A stretch of 64,000 nt of DNA from Nocardia albiluteola (GTDB taxonomy: Bacteria; Actinomycetota; Actinomycetes; Mycobacteriales; Mycobacteriaceae): assembly GCF_018860155.1 (NCBI RefSeq), contig NZ_JAHKNI010000006.1, positions 62,001 to 126,000 on the forward strand, written 5' to 3'. Shown here piece after piece: positions 34,400 to 44,900 of the stretch; position 1 is the first letter of the stretch, and each line of letters starts with the position of its first letter. The notes beneath the pieces were generated by a model that saw only the letters and a list, made by a program, of their open reading frames with translations, searched no databases and had not been told where the DNA came from. A program made the translations under genes and the position numbers.

Positions 34400-37300
34400 A
34401 TGTTGGCGGAAGTTCAGCGCGGGACGGACGAAGAGCAGCGGCAGGAGCTCGTGCGGCGGGTCACGGACCTGATCGCCAGCGACGAGCAGGTTCGCGCCGC
34501 GGTTCCGGATACGGCGGTCGGTGCGGAAATGGCGAGGACGGAAGTGCCTCTCGCGCAGTCGATTGCGACACTGATGGGGAGTTATGCGGAGCGGCCGGCG
34601 CTGGGAATGCGTGCGGTCGAATACGTTACCGACGAGACCGGGCATACCCGGGGTCGGCTGCTGCCCCGCTACGACGCCATTACTTATGGCGAGTTGTGGC
34701 GACGCATCGCCGCGGTGGCCGCGGTCTGGTATTCCGATGCCGAATCGCCCATGCGGCCAGGGGATTTCGCGGCGATCATCGGATTTGCCAGCACCGATTA
34801 CACCGTGATCGATCTGGCCTGCATCGTGTCGGGGGTGGTGTCGGTGCCGTTGCAGGCGGGCGCGGCGATGGCGCAGCTCGCGCCGATCGTCGCCGAGACA
34901 CGGCCCCGGGTGCTGGCGACCAGCGTCGAACAGCTCGATGCGGCAGTGGATTTGGCGCTGGCCTGCGATGCGGTGCGCTCGCTGATCGTCTTCGACCATC
35001 ATTGGCAGGACGACGACCACCGCGCCGCGGTCGAGTCGGCCCGGACCCGCCTGGCCGATAGCCCGGTGGTGGTCCAGGTCCTGGACGAGGTCATCGTTCG
35101 CGGCGGCGAACTGCCCCCCGCGCCACTGCATTCCGGTGCGGGGGACGAGGCGCTCGCCCTGCTCATCTACACCTCCGGCAGCACCGGAGCGCCCAAGGGC
35201 GCGATGTATCCCGAGCGGCTGGTCGCCCGGATGTGGCGGCAGGGCGCGGATATACCCCTGCCCACGATCGGATTCAGCTTCATGCCGCTGAGCCATGTGG
35301 CCGGGCGCGGGAATCTGGTCTCCGCCCTGACCCGCGGCGGCATGGTCTATTTCGCGGCGCGCAGCGATATGTCGACGCTGTTCGAGGATATTGCGCTGGC
35401 CCGCCCGACCATGCTGTTCTTCGTGCCGCGTGTGGTCGACATGCTGTTCGAGCGGTTCCGCAGCGAGGTCGACCGCCGGGTGGCCGCGGGCGGCGCCCCG
35501 GAATCGGTGGAGCACGAGGTGAAAACCGAACTGCGCGACCAAGTGCTGGGCGGCCGGTTCATCATGGCCATCACCGGCAGCGCGCCGCTGTCCGATCAGC
35601 TGCGTGAATTCATGGCCTCGGTGCTGGGATTCGAGATGGTCGACGGCTACGGCTCGACCGAATCCGCCGGCGGCGTGCTGATCAACAATATGGTGCTGCG
35701 TCCGCCGGTCATCGATTACCGGCTCGTCGACGTGCCCGAGCTGGGCTACTTCGGCACCGACAAGCCTTATCCGCGTGGGGAATTGCTGATCAAGTCCGAG
35801 ACCCTGATCCCGGGCTACTACAACCGGCCCGAGCTGAACGAGGAGATCTTCGACGCCGAGGGCTACTACCGCACCGGCGACATCATGGCCGAGCTCGGCC
35901 CGGACCAGCTGGTGTATGTGGACCGCCGCAACAACGTCCTGAAGCTCTCCCAGGGCGAGTTCGTTGCAGTGTCCAAGCTCGAGGCCATCTACGCGGGCAG
36001 TCCGCTGGTTCGGCAGATCTACGTCTACGGCAGCAGCGAGCGCGCCAATCTGCTGGCCGTGATCGTGCCGACCGCCGATGCGGTTGCCGCGCACCCCGAT
36101 ACCGCGGAGCTGACCGCGGCCATCGCCGAGTCCCTGCAGCAGATCGCCCGGCGGGCCGAGCTGAACTCCTACGAGATCCCGCGCGCGTTCCTGCTCGAGA
36201 CCGAGCCGTTCACCATCGACAACGGCCTGCTCTCGGGCATCGCGAAGCTGTTGCGCCCCAAGCTGAAGGCGCGATACGGCGAACGACTCGAGCAGCTCTA
36301 CGCCGACCTGGCCAGCGAGCAGGACAGCGAACTGGCCGCGCTGCGCCGCGAGGCCGGGGAGCTGCCGGTGCTGGATACCGTCGGCCGGGCCGCGCGGGCG
36401 CTGCTGGGCTGTGCGGTCACCGATCTGCGCCCCGATGTGCACTTCACCGACCTGGGCGGCGATTCGCTCTCCGCGCTGACGTATTCGACCCTGCTGCAGG
36501 AGATCTTTGCGGTCGAGGTGCCGGTGGGGGTGATCGTCAGTCCCGCAACCGATTTGGCTCAGCTGGCGCGGTACATCGAGAACGAGCGGCGGTCGGGCGG
36601 AACCCGTCCGACCGCCGTGTCGGTGCACGGCACGGGATCGCAGATCCGCGCCGCCGACCTGACCCTCGGCACCTTCATCGACGCGTCCACCCTGGCCGGT
36701 GCCGCCGCCCTGCCGCGCGCGGAGCAGCCGCCGCGGACCGTACTGCTGACCGGCGCCAACGGCTATCTGGGCCGGTTCCTGTGCCTGGAATGGCTGCAGC
36801 GCCTCGACGATTCGGGCGGCCGGCTGATCTGTGTGGTGCGCGGCAGTGACGCGGCCGCCGCGCGCGCCCGGCTCGACGAGGTGTTCGACAGTGGTGATGC
36901 GGAGCTGACCCGGCACTACCGGGAGCTGGCGCGGCGCACCCTCGAGGTGCTGGCCGGGGACATCGGCGAGCCGAATCTCGGCCTGGGTGAGCGGGATTGG
37001 CGGCGGCTGGCCGAGACGGCCGACCTGATCGTGCATCCGGCGGCGCTGGTGAACCACGTGCTGCCGTACGGACAGCTGTTCGGCCCCAACGTGGTCGGCA
37101 CGGCGGAGGTGATCCGGCTCGCGCTCACCGCGCGGATCAAGCCGGTCACCTATCTGTCCACGGTGGCCGTGGCCTCGCAGGTGCGGCCCGAGATGTTCAG
37201 CGAGGACGGCGATATCCGCGAGATCAGCGCCGTGCGCTCGCTCGACGACGGTTACGCCAACGGCTACGGGAACAGCAAATGGGCCGGTGAGGTGCTGCTG

Positions 37301-37924
37301 CGCGAGGCGCACGAGAAGTACGGCCTGCCGGTGGCGGTGTTCCGCTCGGATATGATCCTCGCCCACTCGCGCTATGCGGGCCAGCTCAACGTGCCCGACA
37401 TGTTCACCCGGCTGCTGCTGAGCCTGCTGGCCACCGGGCTGGCGCCGAAGTCGTTCTACGCCACCGATGCCGAGGGCAACCGGCAGCGCTCCCATTACGA
37501 CGGTCTCCCCGGTGATTTCACAGCCGAGGCGATCACCGTGCTCGGCGCGCAGGTCGCCGACGGCTTCGAGACCTTCGACGTGCTCAACCCGCACGACGAC
37601 GGGATCTCCCTCGACGAGTTCGTGGACTGGCTGATCGAGGCGGGCCATCCGATCGAGCGGATCGACGACTACGCCGAGTGGTTCGCCCGCTTCGAGACCG
37701 CCGTGCGCGCGCTGCCCGAACAGCAGCGCCAGCATTCGCTGCTGCCGCTGCTGCACGCCTACCGCGCGCCGGGGATGCCGGTCTCGGGTGCGGCGTTGCC
37801 CGCCAAGAAGTTCCAGGCCGCGGTGCAGGCCGCCGGGCTCGGGCCCGGCGGCGATATCCCGCACCTGACCAGGGACCTCATCGAGAAGTACGCCGCGGAC
37901 CTGACGGTGCGGAAGCTCCTGTAG
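34400..37924 (+). CDS. car: Carboxylic acid reductase (A-T-R)
   Basis: A 1174-residue carboxylic acid reductase, full length for the family. It activates a carboxylic acid with ATP, holds it on a phosphopantetheine arm and reduces it with NADPH to the aldehyde. The adenylation domain (about 1-640) has IYTSGSTGAPKGAM, FMPLSHVAGR and the typical DGYGSTESAGG. The carrier Ser is 689 in LGGDSLSAL. The reductase domain (about 770-1174) has TGANGYLGRFL for NADPH and YGNSK (Tyr956, Lys960). It needs a separate phosphopantetheinyl transferase, not in this window. It points towards NRPS 2, 1 kb downstream. A dedicated role there is possible, but independent metabolism of aromatic or fatty acids is equally likely. 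Confidence 0.95.
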   Translation: MLAEVQRGTDEEQRQELVRRVTDLIASDEQVRAAVPDTAVGAEMARTEVPLAQSIATLMGSYAERPALGMRAVEYVTDETGHTRGRLLPRYDAITYGELWRRIAAVAAVWYSDAESPMRPGDFAAIIGFASTDYTVIDLACIVSGVVSVPLQAGAAMAQLAPIVAETRPRVLATSVEQLDAAVDLALACDAVRSLIVFDHHWQDDDHRAAVESARTRLADSPVVVQVLDEVIVRGGELPPAPLHSGAGDEALALLIYTSGSTGAPKGAMYPERLVARMWRQGADIPLPTIGFSFMPLSHVAGRGNLVSALTRGGMVYFAARSDMSTLFEDIALARPTMLFFVPRVVDMLFERFRSEVDRRVAAGGAPESVEHEVKTELRDQVLGGRFIMAITGSAPLSDQLREFMASVLGFEMVDGYGSTESAGGVLINNMVLRPPVIDYRLVDVPELGYFGTDKPYPRGELLIKSETLIPGYYNRPELNEEIFDAEGYYRTGDIMAELGPDQLVYVDRRNNVLKLSQGEFVAVSKLEAIYAGSPLVRQIYVYGSSERANLLAVIVPTADAVAAHPDTAELTAAIAESLQQIARRAELNSYEIPRAFLLETEPFTIDNGLLSGIAKLLRPKLKARYGERLEQLYADLASEQDSELAALRREAGELPVLDTVGRAARALLGCAVTDLRPDVHFTDLGGDSLSALTYSTLLQEIFAVEVPVGVIVSPATDLAQLARYIENERRSGGTRPTAVSVHGTGSQIRAADLTLGTFIDASTLAGAAALPRAEQPPRTVLLTGANGYLGRFLCLEWLQRLDDSGGRLICVVRGSDAAAARARLDEVFDSGDAELTRHYRELARRTLEVLAGDIGEPNLGLGERDWRRLAETADLIVHPAALVNHVLPYGQLFGPNVVGTAEVIRLALTARIKPVTYLSTVAVASQVRPEMFSEDGDIREISAVRSLDDGYANGYGNSKWAGEVLLREAHEKYGLPVAVFRSDMILAHSRYAGQLNVPDMFTRLLLSLLATGLAPKSFYATDAEGNRQRSHYDGLPGDFTAEAITVLGAQVADGFETFDVLNPHDDGISLDEFVDWLIEAGHPIERIDDYAEWFARFETAVRALPEQQRQHSLLPLLHAYRAPGMPVSGAALPAKKFQAAVQAAGLGPGGDIPHLTRDLIEKYAADLTVRKLL

Positions 37925-38950
37925 GGCCTTGCTATTCGTCCCGCTCAACGATGCGCGGGGGTGCTGGGGTGTGGCTAGGACACCGCAGCGCACCGGCGCC
38001 CCGGCACTCGCCCGGGGCGCCGGTGCCGTTGGATCCGGGTCAGCGATGGGCCTGGATACGGCGGCGCGGCGCACGGCACCCGCAACTGGGATTCCGAGCA
38101 GATGGAGCCCCGGCACCTGTGGCGAGGCTCCGTCATCATCTCGCTTTACGCCACGACCGGGACATCGAGTCCACGGCCGACGACCTGAGCGTCGACGATT
38201 CGAAAGGCGCTTGCCCGCCGGTTGCGGTCGTGTCGGACCGAAATTCACCGCACACGTCCCTGGCAGGCGCCGAAAAAACCGGTCGCTGCCGCCGGATTCG
38301 CGGGTCGACGCACGGCGGACCGGTGCACGAAACGGGTTGTACCGCGCCCGTCGACGTGCTGTCAATCGAAAACCGGTGAAATCGGACAAATGCACTAACT
38401 TTCGGCGAGTAGGCGGACAGCTCCGTCGGGCCGCGCTCTGCAGCCAATAGCTGTCATATCGCTGAACCTGCCAGCGGCGTTACCCGTACGTCCGATCGAA
38501 CCGCTTTTAATGACTCAACCGCGTAGTAAATATTAGCTAGCAGGTAGCTATCGCGAGGGATTAGACCGGCGGCGCCACGTCATATCGCTACGTCAGGACC
38601 CTAACATCGGCGTCCTGGCCACGCGACAGGCAGCCCGGCCGCGCAACGGAAGGTCGCGCCCGCCGTTCGCCGCCGGATGCCGAATGACCCCCTGCGCTTG
38701 TGACTTTGGTCCCTGGGATTGATGTAGCAAGTGATCAGACGATGGACGGATGACTGAAACGTCCGGGCAACGAGGGCGTCGGTGTGTGCCGACAAGATCG
38801 GGCGCCGATCGTAATGGAGGCATCTTCCCGCTTGATCCGCTAGGTCACAGCTACCGCATTGCAAACAACTAACGAGCCGATATCAGCCACGTTGCAGCAA
38901 TGTAACTAGGCGGCCTGGATTCAAGAATGAAGAAATCGGTGGAGGTCGAA
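37925..38950. promoter_or_regulatory. 1-kb non-coding region upstream of NRPS 2
   Basis: No open frame here has a recognisable product. It begins with a strong terminator hairpin after car. A less GC-rich segment at about 38380-38570 carries TAGCTA-GCAGG-TAGCTA (38534-38550). An exact 11-base direct repeat GTCATATCGCT lies at 38453-38463 and 38579-38589. The region probably holds the NRPS 2 promoter and a long leader of several hundred bases. Confidence 0.6.
37990..38026 (+). terminator. Perfect 15-bp hairpin after car
   Basis: GCACCGGCGCCCCGG (37990-38004), loop CACTCGC, then the exact complement at 38012-38026. It starts 65 bases after the car stop. There is no U-tract. It suggests car and NRPS 2 are not one simple transcript. 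Confidence 0.7.
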
Positions 38951-41900
38951 ATGCGCCAATCGAAGAGTGGCGTCGATAGTCGTCCGGACCAGTCGAAATC
39001 ATCCAACCTCGAGTCTGCGAGGCTTTCTGTCAATGGGACCTATGGTAACGGTTCCGGCAAGCTATCCACCTCGCGACTGCCACCCTTCGACGTTCGACCG
39101 CTGACCGCAGCGCAGCGGGGAATTTGGTTTGCCCAGCATCTCTCGAAGTCGTCACCGATATCGGTGGCGCAATACGTCGAGATCGTCGGCGAGTTGAATA
39201 CGGAATTGCTCGTCGAGGCATGCAGAACCGCTAGTCGCGAGTTCGGATCCGGCAACCTGCGCCTGGTCGAGATCGACGGGGAGCCACGGCAGTTCGTCGA
39301 CGGAGCACACGGCGCATCGGTATCGGCCATGGATTTGCGCGGGCACGCCGATCCAGTTGCGACCGCGCACCGGCTCATGGTCGAGGACTATTCCGCTCCC
39401 CTGGACCTGCTGAACGACCACCTTATGACAAGTATTGTGTTCCAGGTCGGATCGGATCATTTTCTGTGGTATCAGCGTGCCCACCATATTGCTCTCGATG
39501 GATTTGCCGCGGTAACAATGCTCCACCGGATAACCGACCTGTACAACGCGTGGGTGAACAACGAAGAGCCCGCAGCGTGCGCGGCGCAAGACCTGGGGGA
39601 CGTCGTCGAACAGGATCTGGCATACCGGGATTCGGAGCGCTTCGACAACGACCGGCAGTACTGGATGGAGCATCTCGCCGGTGCTCCTCCCGTCGTGAGC
39701 CTGGCAGATCGCGTGGGCAAACCCACCATTCATCCGGCGCTCGTGAGCACACCGCTGCCGCCCGGCACCGCGCATCTGCTGGACACCGTTGTGCTCGAAC
39801 GCAGTACGAGTGTCACGCCGATCATCGTCGCGGCGTTCGGCGCCTATCTCGCGCGAATGACCGGAAGCGACGAGGTGTTGCTGAGCCTGCCCGTTTCGGG
39901 TCGGCACTCCGCGGTGCTGCGCCGTTCCGGCGGAATGGTGGCCAATGTCGTCCCGCTGCGCGTGCAGGTCGCCGGCCACACTGTCGGTGAACTGATCACC
40001 GCCGTGCAGAGCGAATTGACCAGTGCCCTCCGGCGGCAACGGTATCGCCAGGAAGACATATTCCACGATATGGGCATTGCGCGCGACGAGACGGCATCCT
40101 TCGGGCCGGCAGTGAATATCATGATGGTCGAGAACGAGGTTGTACTCGGCAAGACGACCGGACGCCTCAACGTCCTCACCTCGGGCCCCACCGCCGACCT
40201 TTTCATCAACATCTACCCGGGCGCGGGCCGGGACAGCACCCATATTGATTTCCAGGGCAATCCGACCGCCTATAGCGCCGCGGAGCTCGCCGGCCACCAC
40301 CGGCGATTCCTGATGTTTCTGCGTGAGTTCCTCGCCGGCGGTGCAGGATTCCCGGTCGACAAACTGCCGCTGCTCGAGGGACAGGAACGGTCCGCGCTAT
40401 TGCCCGTGCGGGGGCCCAGCGGGATCGAAACACAGCTGCTTCCGGACATTCTGACCGAGAGCGCACACCGGAATCGTGATGCGTGCGCGATCGCCTCGAC
40501 CGGCCGGTCGATGACCTACGGCGAGCTGGACGCCAGATCCTCACAGCTGGCCCGGAAGCTGACCGCTCTGGGGTGCGGGCCGGACACCGCGGTGGCGATC
40601 ATGCTGCCCCGCTCGATCGAATCGGTCGTGGCGACCTGGGCCGTGGCCAAATGCGGGGCCGCGTTCGCGCACTTGTCCCCGGAGTACCCGGCCAAACGGA
40701 TAGCACACATGATTGCCGACAGCGGCGCGGTAGTGGCGATCACCGTCGAGACGCTCCGGCAGCGGCTCCCGCTCACGGTGCACGGGGTGGTGCTCGACGA
40801 CCCCGCGACCCGACGCGAATGCGAGCGCGCCGCGGACGGACCGATTTCCGACGATGACCGGATCCGCCCGCTGCGGCCGTCCAACGTCGCCTACCTCACC
40901 TACACCTCGGGCTCGACCGGATTGCCGAAGGGCGTTCAAGTCACTCACACCGGCTTGGCGAATCTGATTGCCGACCGCGCCACGACCTACGGAATCGATA
41001 CGACATCGCGTGTGTCCTATGCACTCTCGCCCAGTTTCGACGCCTCCCTGGAACAGTTTCTGACCTGTTTCGCGAGCGGGTCCGCGCTGGTGGTGGTGCC
41101 GCCCGACGTGACCGGCGGTGAGCCGCTCACCCAGCTGCTGGCCGACGAGCACGTGACCCACCTGACGCTGACGCCCACGATGCTGGCCACCGTGGACCCG
41201 AATCAGACGCCCGAGCTGCGGGCCGTGGTGGTCGGTGGCGATGCGTGTGCACAGCACGTCATCGAGCGGTGGACCCAGTCTCTGTCCATGTACAACGAAT
41301 ACGGGCCCACCGAAGCCACCGTGACCGCTGTCGGCGCCATGATGCGAGCCGACCGGGCGCACACGGTCGGTGGACCCATCCGCGGAGTCTCGGCCATGGT
41401 GCTGGACCGCACGCTGCAACCGGTGCCCAAGGGCACCGCCGGCGAGTTGTATCTGGCCGGACCGGGTTTGGCCCGGGGCTATAGCCATCTGTCCGGCGAA
41501 ACCGCCGCACGGTTCGTTGCCGATCCATACGGCGATACCGGCGAACGGATGTATCGCACGGGCGATATCGCGCGTTGGACCGGAGGCGACTCCGAGATGG
41601 CGCTGGAATTGATTGGGCGCAGCGACTTCCAGGTGAAGATCCGCGGCTACCGGATCGAACCGAGTGAAATCGACGCCACGCTCACCACGCACGAGGATGT
41701 GGATCTGTCGGTCACGGTGCCGGTGCAGAACAATGCCGGCACGACCGTGCTGGCGTCCTACGTCGTCCCGGTCGACGGCCGTCGGATCGATCCGCTGGAC
41801 CTGGAGCGCTTCGCCCGCGAATCGCTGCCGCCGCACATGGTCCCGGCGGTCTTGCTCACCTTGGACGCCCTTCCGGTCAATGCGTTCGGCAAGCTCGATC

Positions 41901-44900
41901 GCCACGCGCTGCCCAAGCCCGAATTCGGGACCGCGCCGGCGGGCCGGCCGCCGGCCACCCCCCGGGAGAAGGTGATGGCGGGGCTGTTCGCCGAGGTGCT
42001 CGGGGTACCGCAGGCCGGGGCGGAGGACAGCTTCTTCGCCCTCGGCGGCGACAGCATTCTCTCGATTCGGCTGGTGGCCCGGGCCAAGGCCCTGGGATTG
42101 AGCTTCTCCACCCAGGATGTGTTCGTGCACAAGACCGTCGCGCGCCTGGCGGCCATGGCGACGGCAGCCGGCGCTACCCCCACCTTGGCCGAGTTGCCCG
42201 GCCGCGGCGTCGGGTCGATGCCGTTGTCCCCGATCGTGCACGCCATGCTCGATCGGGGGCACTACGACCGATTTGCACAGGCCGCACTGGTGCAGCTGCC
42301 GGAGCGGGTGGATCGAACAGGTCTCGTGCGCGCCCTTCGATCCCTGCTGGATCGCCATGACATGCTGCGCGCGGCGCTGCGCGGCGACGAGTCGGTCGAT
42401 CCATACGTCGAGGTGCTCGATCGGGAAGCGGTCGACGCGCACACCGTCCTGGTTGACGTTCGGCTCGATCGCCGCGATGCCGCCGAGGTCGACCGGCACC
42501 TGCAAGCGGCCGCGGATCGGTTGGATCCGAGCAATGGTGTGCTCATTCAGGCGGTGTGGATGCAGGACGATGGTTCGCGACCCGACCTGCTGTGGCTGGT
42601 GATCCACCACCTCGCCGTCGACGCGGTCTCGTGGCGCATCATCCTCGCCGACCTCGCGAAAGCCTGGTCACAGGTTTCCGCCGGCGAGGAACCAGATCTG
42701 GGCCCGATCACCACCTCGTTCCGGCGATGGGCGCACGGCCTCGTCGAGCAGGCACCGAGCAGGCGGTCGACGGAGCTCGACACATGGAAAGATGTCCTCG
42801 AACGAGGCGATCAGCTCCTCGGATCGCGCCGGCTCGAGCCCAATCGTGACGTCGCAGCCACGGCGGGCCGGTTGCAGCAGCGCATACCCGCCGCCGTCGC
42901 CGAGGCGGTTCTCACCACCATCCCGGCCCGCTTCCACTGCGGCGCCAATGATCCCCTGCTGGCCGCGCTGGTGCTGGCACTCGGGCAGTGGCGGCGCCGG
43001 CGCGGGATGGCGGCCACCGCAGAGTTGATCTCGCTGGAGGGGCACGGCCGCGAGGAACAGGCCGTCCCGGGTGCCGATCTCGGCGCAACAGTGGGCTGGT
43101 TCACCACGCGCTTCCCGGTCCGCATCGATGCGACGAACGTCGATGCCGCCGATGCCCTCGCAGGCGGCGTGAGTGCGGGACTGGCGATCATGCAGGTGAA
43201 GGAGCAGCTACGAGCGGTGCCCGACAACGGGATCGGCTACGACATGCTGCGCCGTCTCGATCCCGGGGGCAGCGCCGAGCTCGCACACCTGCCCGAACCA
43301 CAGATCAGCTTCAACTACCTCGGGCGAGTGGGGGCCGGTGAGCTCTCGGGACCCTGGACACCGACGACCGAATTCACCGCCCTCACCGCCACGAGCGATC
43401 CGGCGATGGCGCTGCCCGCTGTACTCGACATCAACGCGATCGCCGAGGAGGGACGCGACGGGCTCGAACTGAATGTGACATGGGAGTTCGCCGCACAGGT
43501 GTTGAGCGGTGAGGAGGTCGGCGAGCTCGCCGAGCTATTGCAGAAGGCCCTGGAAGCGCTTGCCGCGCACGCCCGATCGGACACCGCGGAGGTCTTCACT
43601 CCGTCCGACTTCCCGCTCGTGGCGACATCGCAGGACGAGGTCGACCGATGGGTGCGGGACTACCCGTCGATGACCGATGTCTGGCCACTTACCGCCTTGC
43701 AGTCCGGGCTACTGTTCCACACGAATTACGACAACGCCGGCGACGACGGCTACATCGTGCAGGCAGCCCTCACGTTTGCGGGGCAGGTGGACGCGGAACG
43801 CATGCGGCGGGCCGCGCAGCTGCTCATCGACCGGCACGACAGCCTCCGGACCGCATTCGTCGAGAGCGCCGACGGGCCACGTCAGATCGTGCTGCGGGAC
43901 GCCGAGGTCGATTGGCGCCAGTCCAGCATCACCGAGATCAGCGAAGTCGGCCAGCGGACCGACGCACTTGCGCGGCTCGCGGCCTCGGCGGCGGCACCGT
44001 TCGATCCGGCCCATCCGCCGCTGGTGCGTTTTCACCTCGTGCGCACCGGAATGGATATGTTCCGGCTGCTGGTCACCAACCACCACCTCGTGCTGGACGG
44101 CTGGTCGATGCCCGTGCTGATTCACGAGCTGCTCTCGTTGTACGCATCCGACTGCGACACTGCCGAACTCGCGTCCCCGCGGTCGTACCGAGAGTATCTG
44201 CAGTGGCTGCACGCTCAGGACCGCGATGCCGCAACGGCCGCCTGGCGGGAGATGCTCGCCGGAATCGACAGTCCGACGCGGGTTACCACCGGGCCGGATC
44301 AGGCCCTCACCGCGCACGCCGGCGAAGTCGAGCTGAACCTGGATGCCGCGACCACCGCGGCGATTCTCGATCTGGGCCGCTCGCACGAGGTCACTGCCAA
44401 CACGACCCTGCAGGTGGCGTGGGCCTTGCTGGTGGCCGTCCTGACCGGACGGTCGGACGTGGTGTTCGGCAATACGGTGTCCCATCGCCCACCGGAACTT
44501 CCGGACATCGAGCGCATGGTGGGGTTGCTGGTCAACACCCTGCCCGTCCGAGTCCGGCTGCAGCCCGATGAAACCGTCGCCGATCTGCTCGCGCGCGTGC
44601 AATCCGAGCAGGCCGCCATGACGCGTCATCAGCACGTCGGCCTGGCGGAGTTGCAACGGGCGTCCGGCATCTCCGGCATGTTCGACACCGCGACGGTGCT
44701 GGAGTCCTACCCGCTCGACCAGGACCTGTTGGCACGCAGTCTCCACGACGCCGGTTTGCGACTCGTCGATATCGACGCACACGATGCCACGCCGTATCCG
44801 CTGAGTCTGCAGGTGACCCCGCCGTCGAGCCGTAGCGGCCGTCCGGACGACGGCGGGCCCGGCACTTTCACGGTGACGCTGAAATACGCCACGGACCGGT

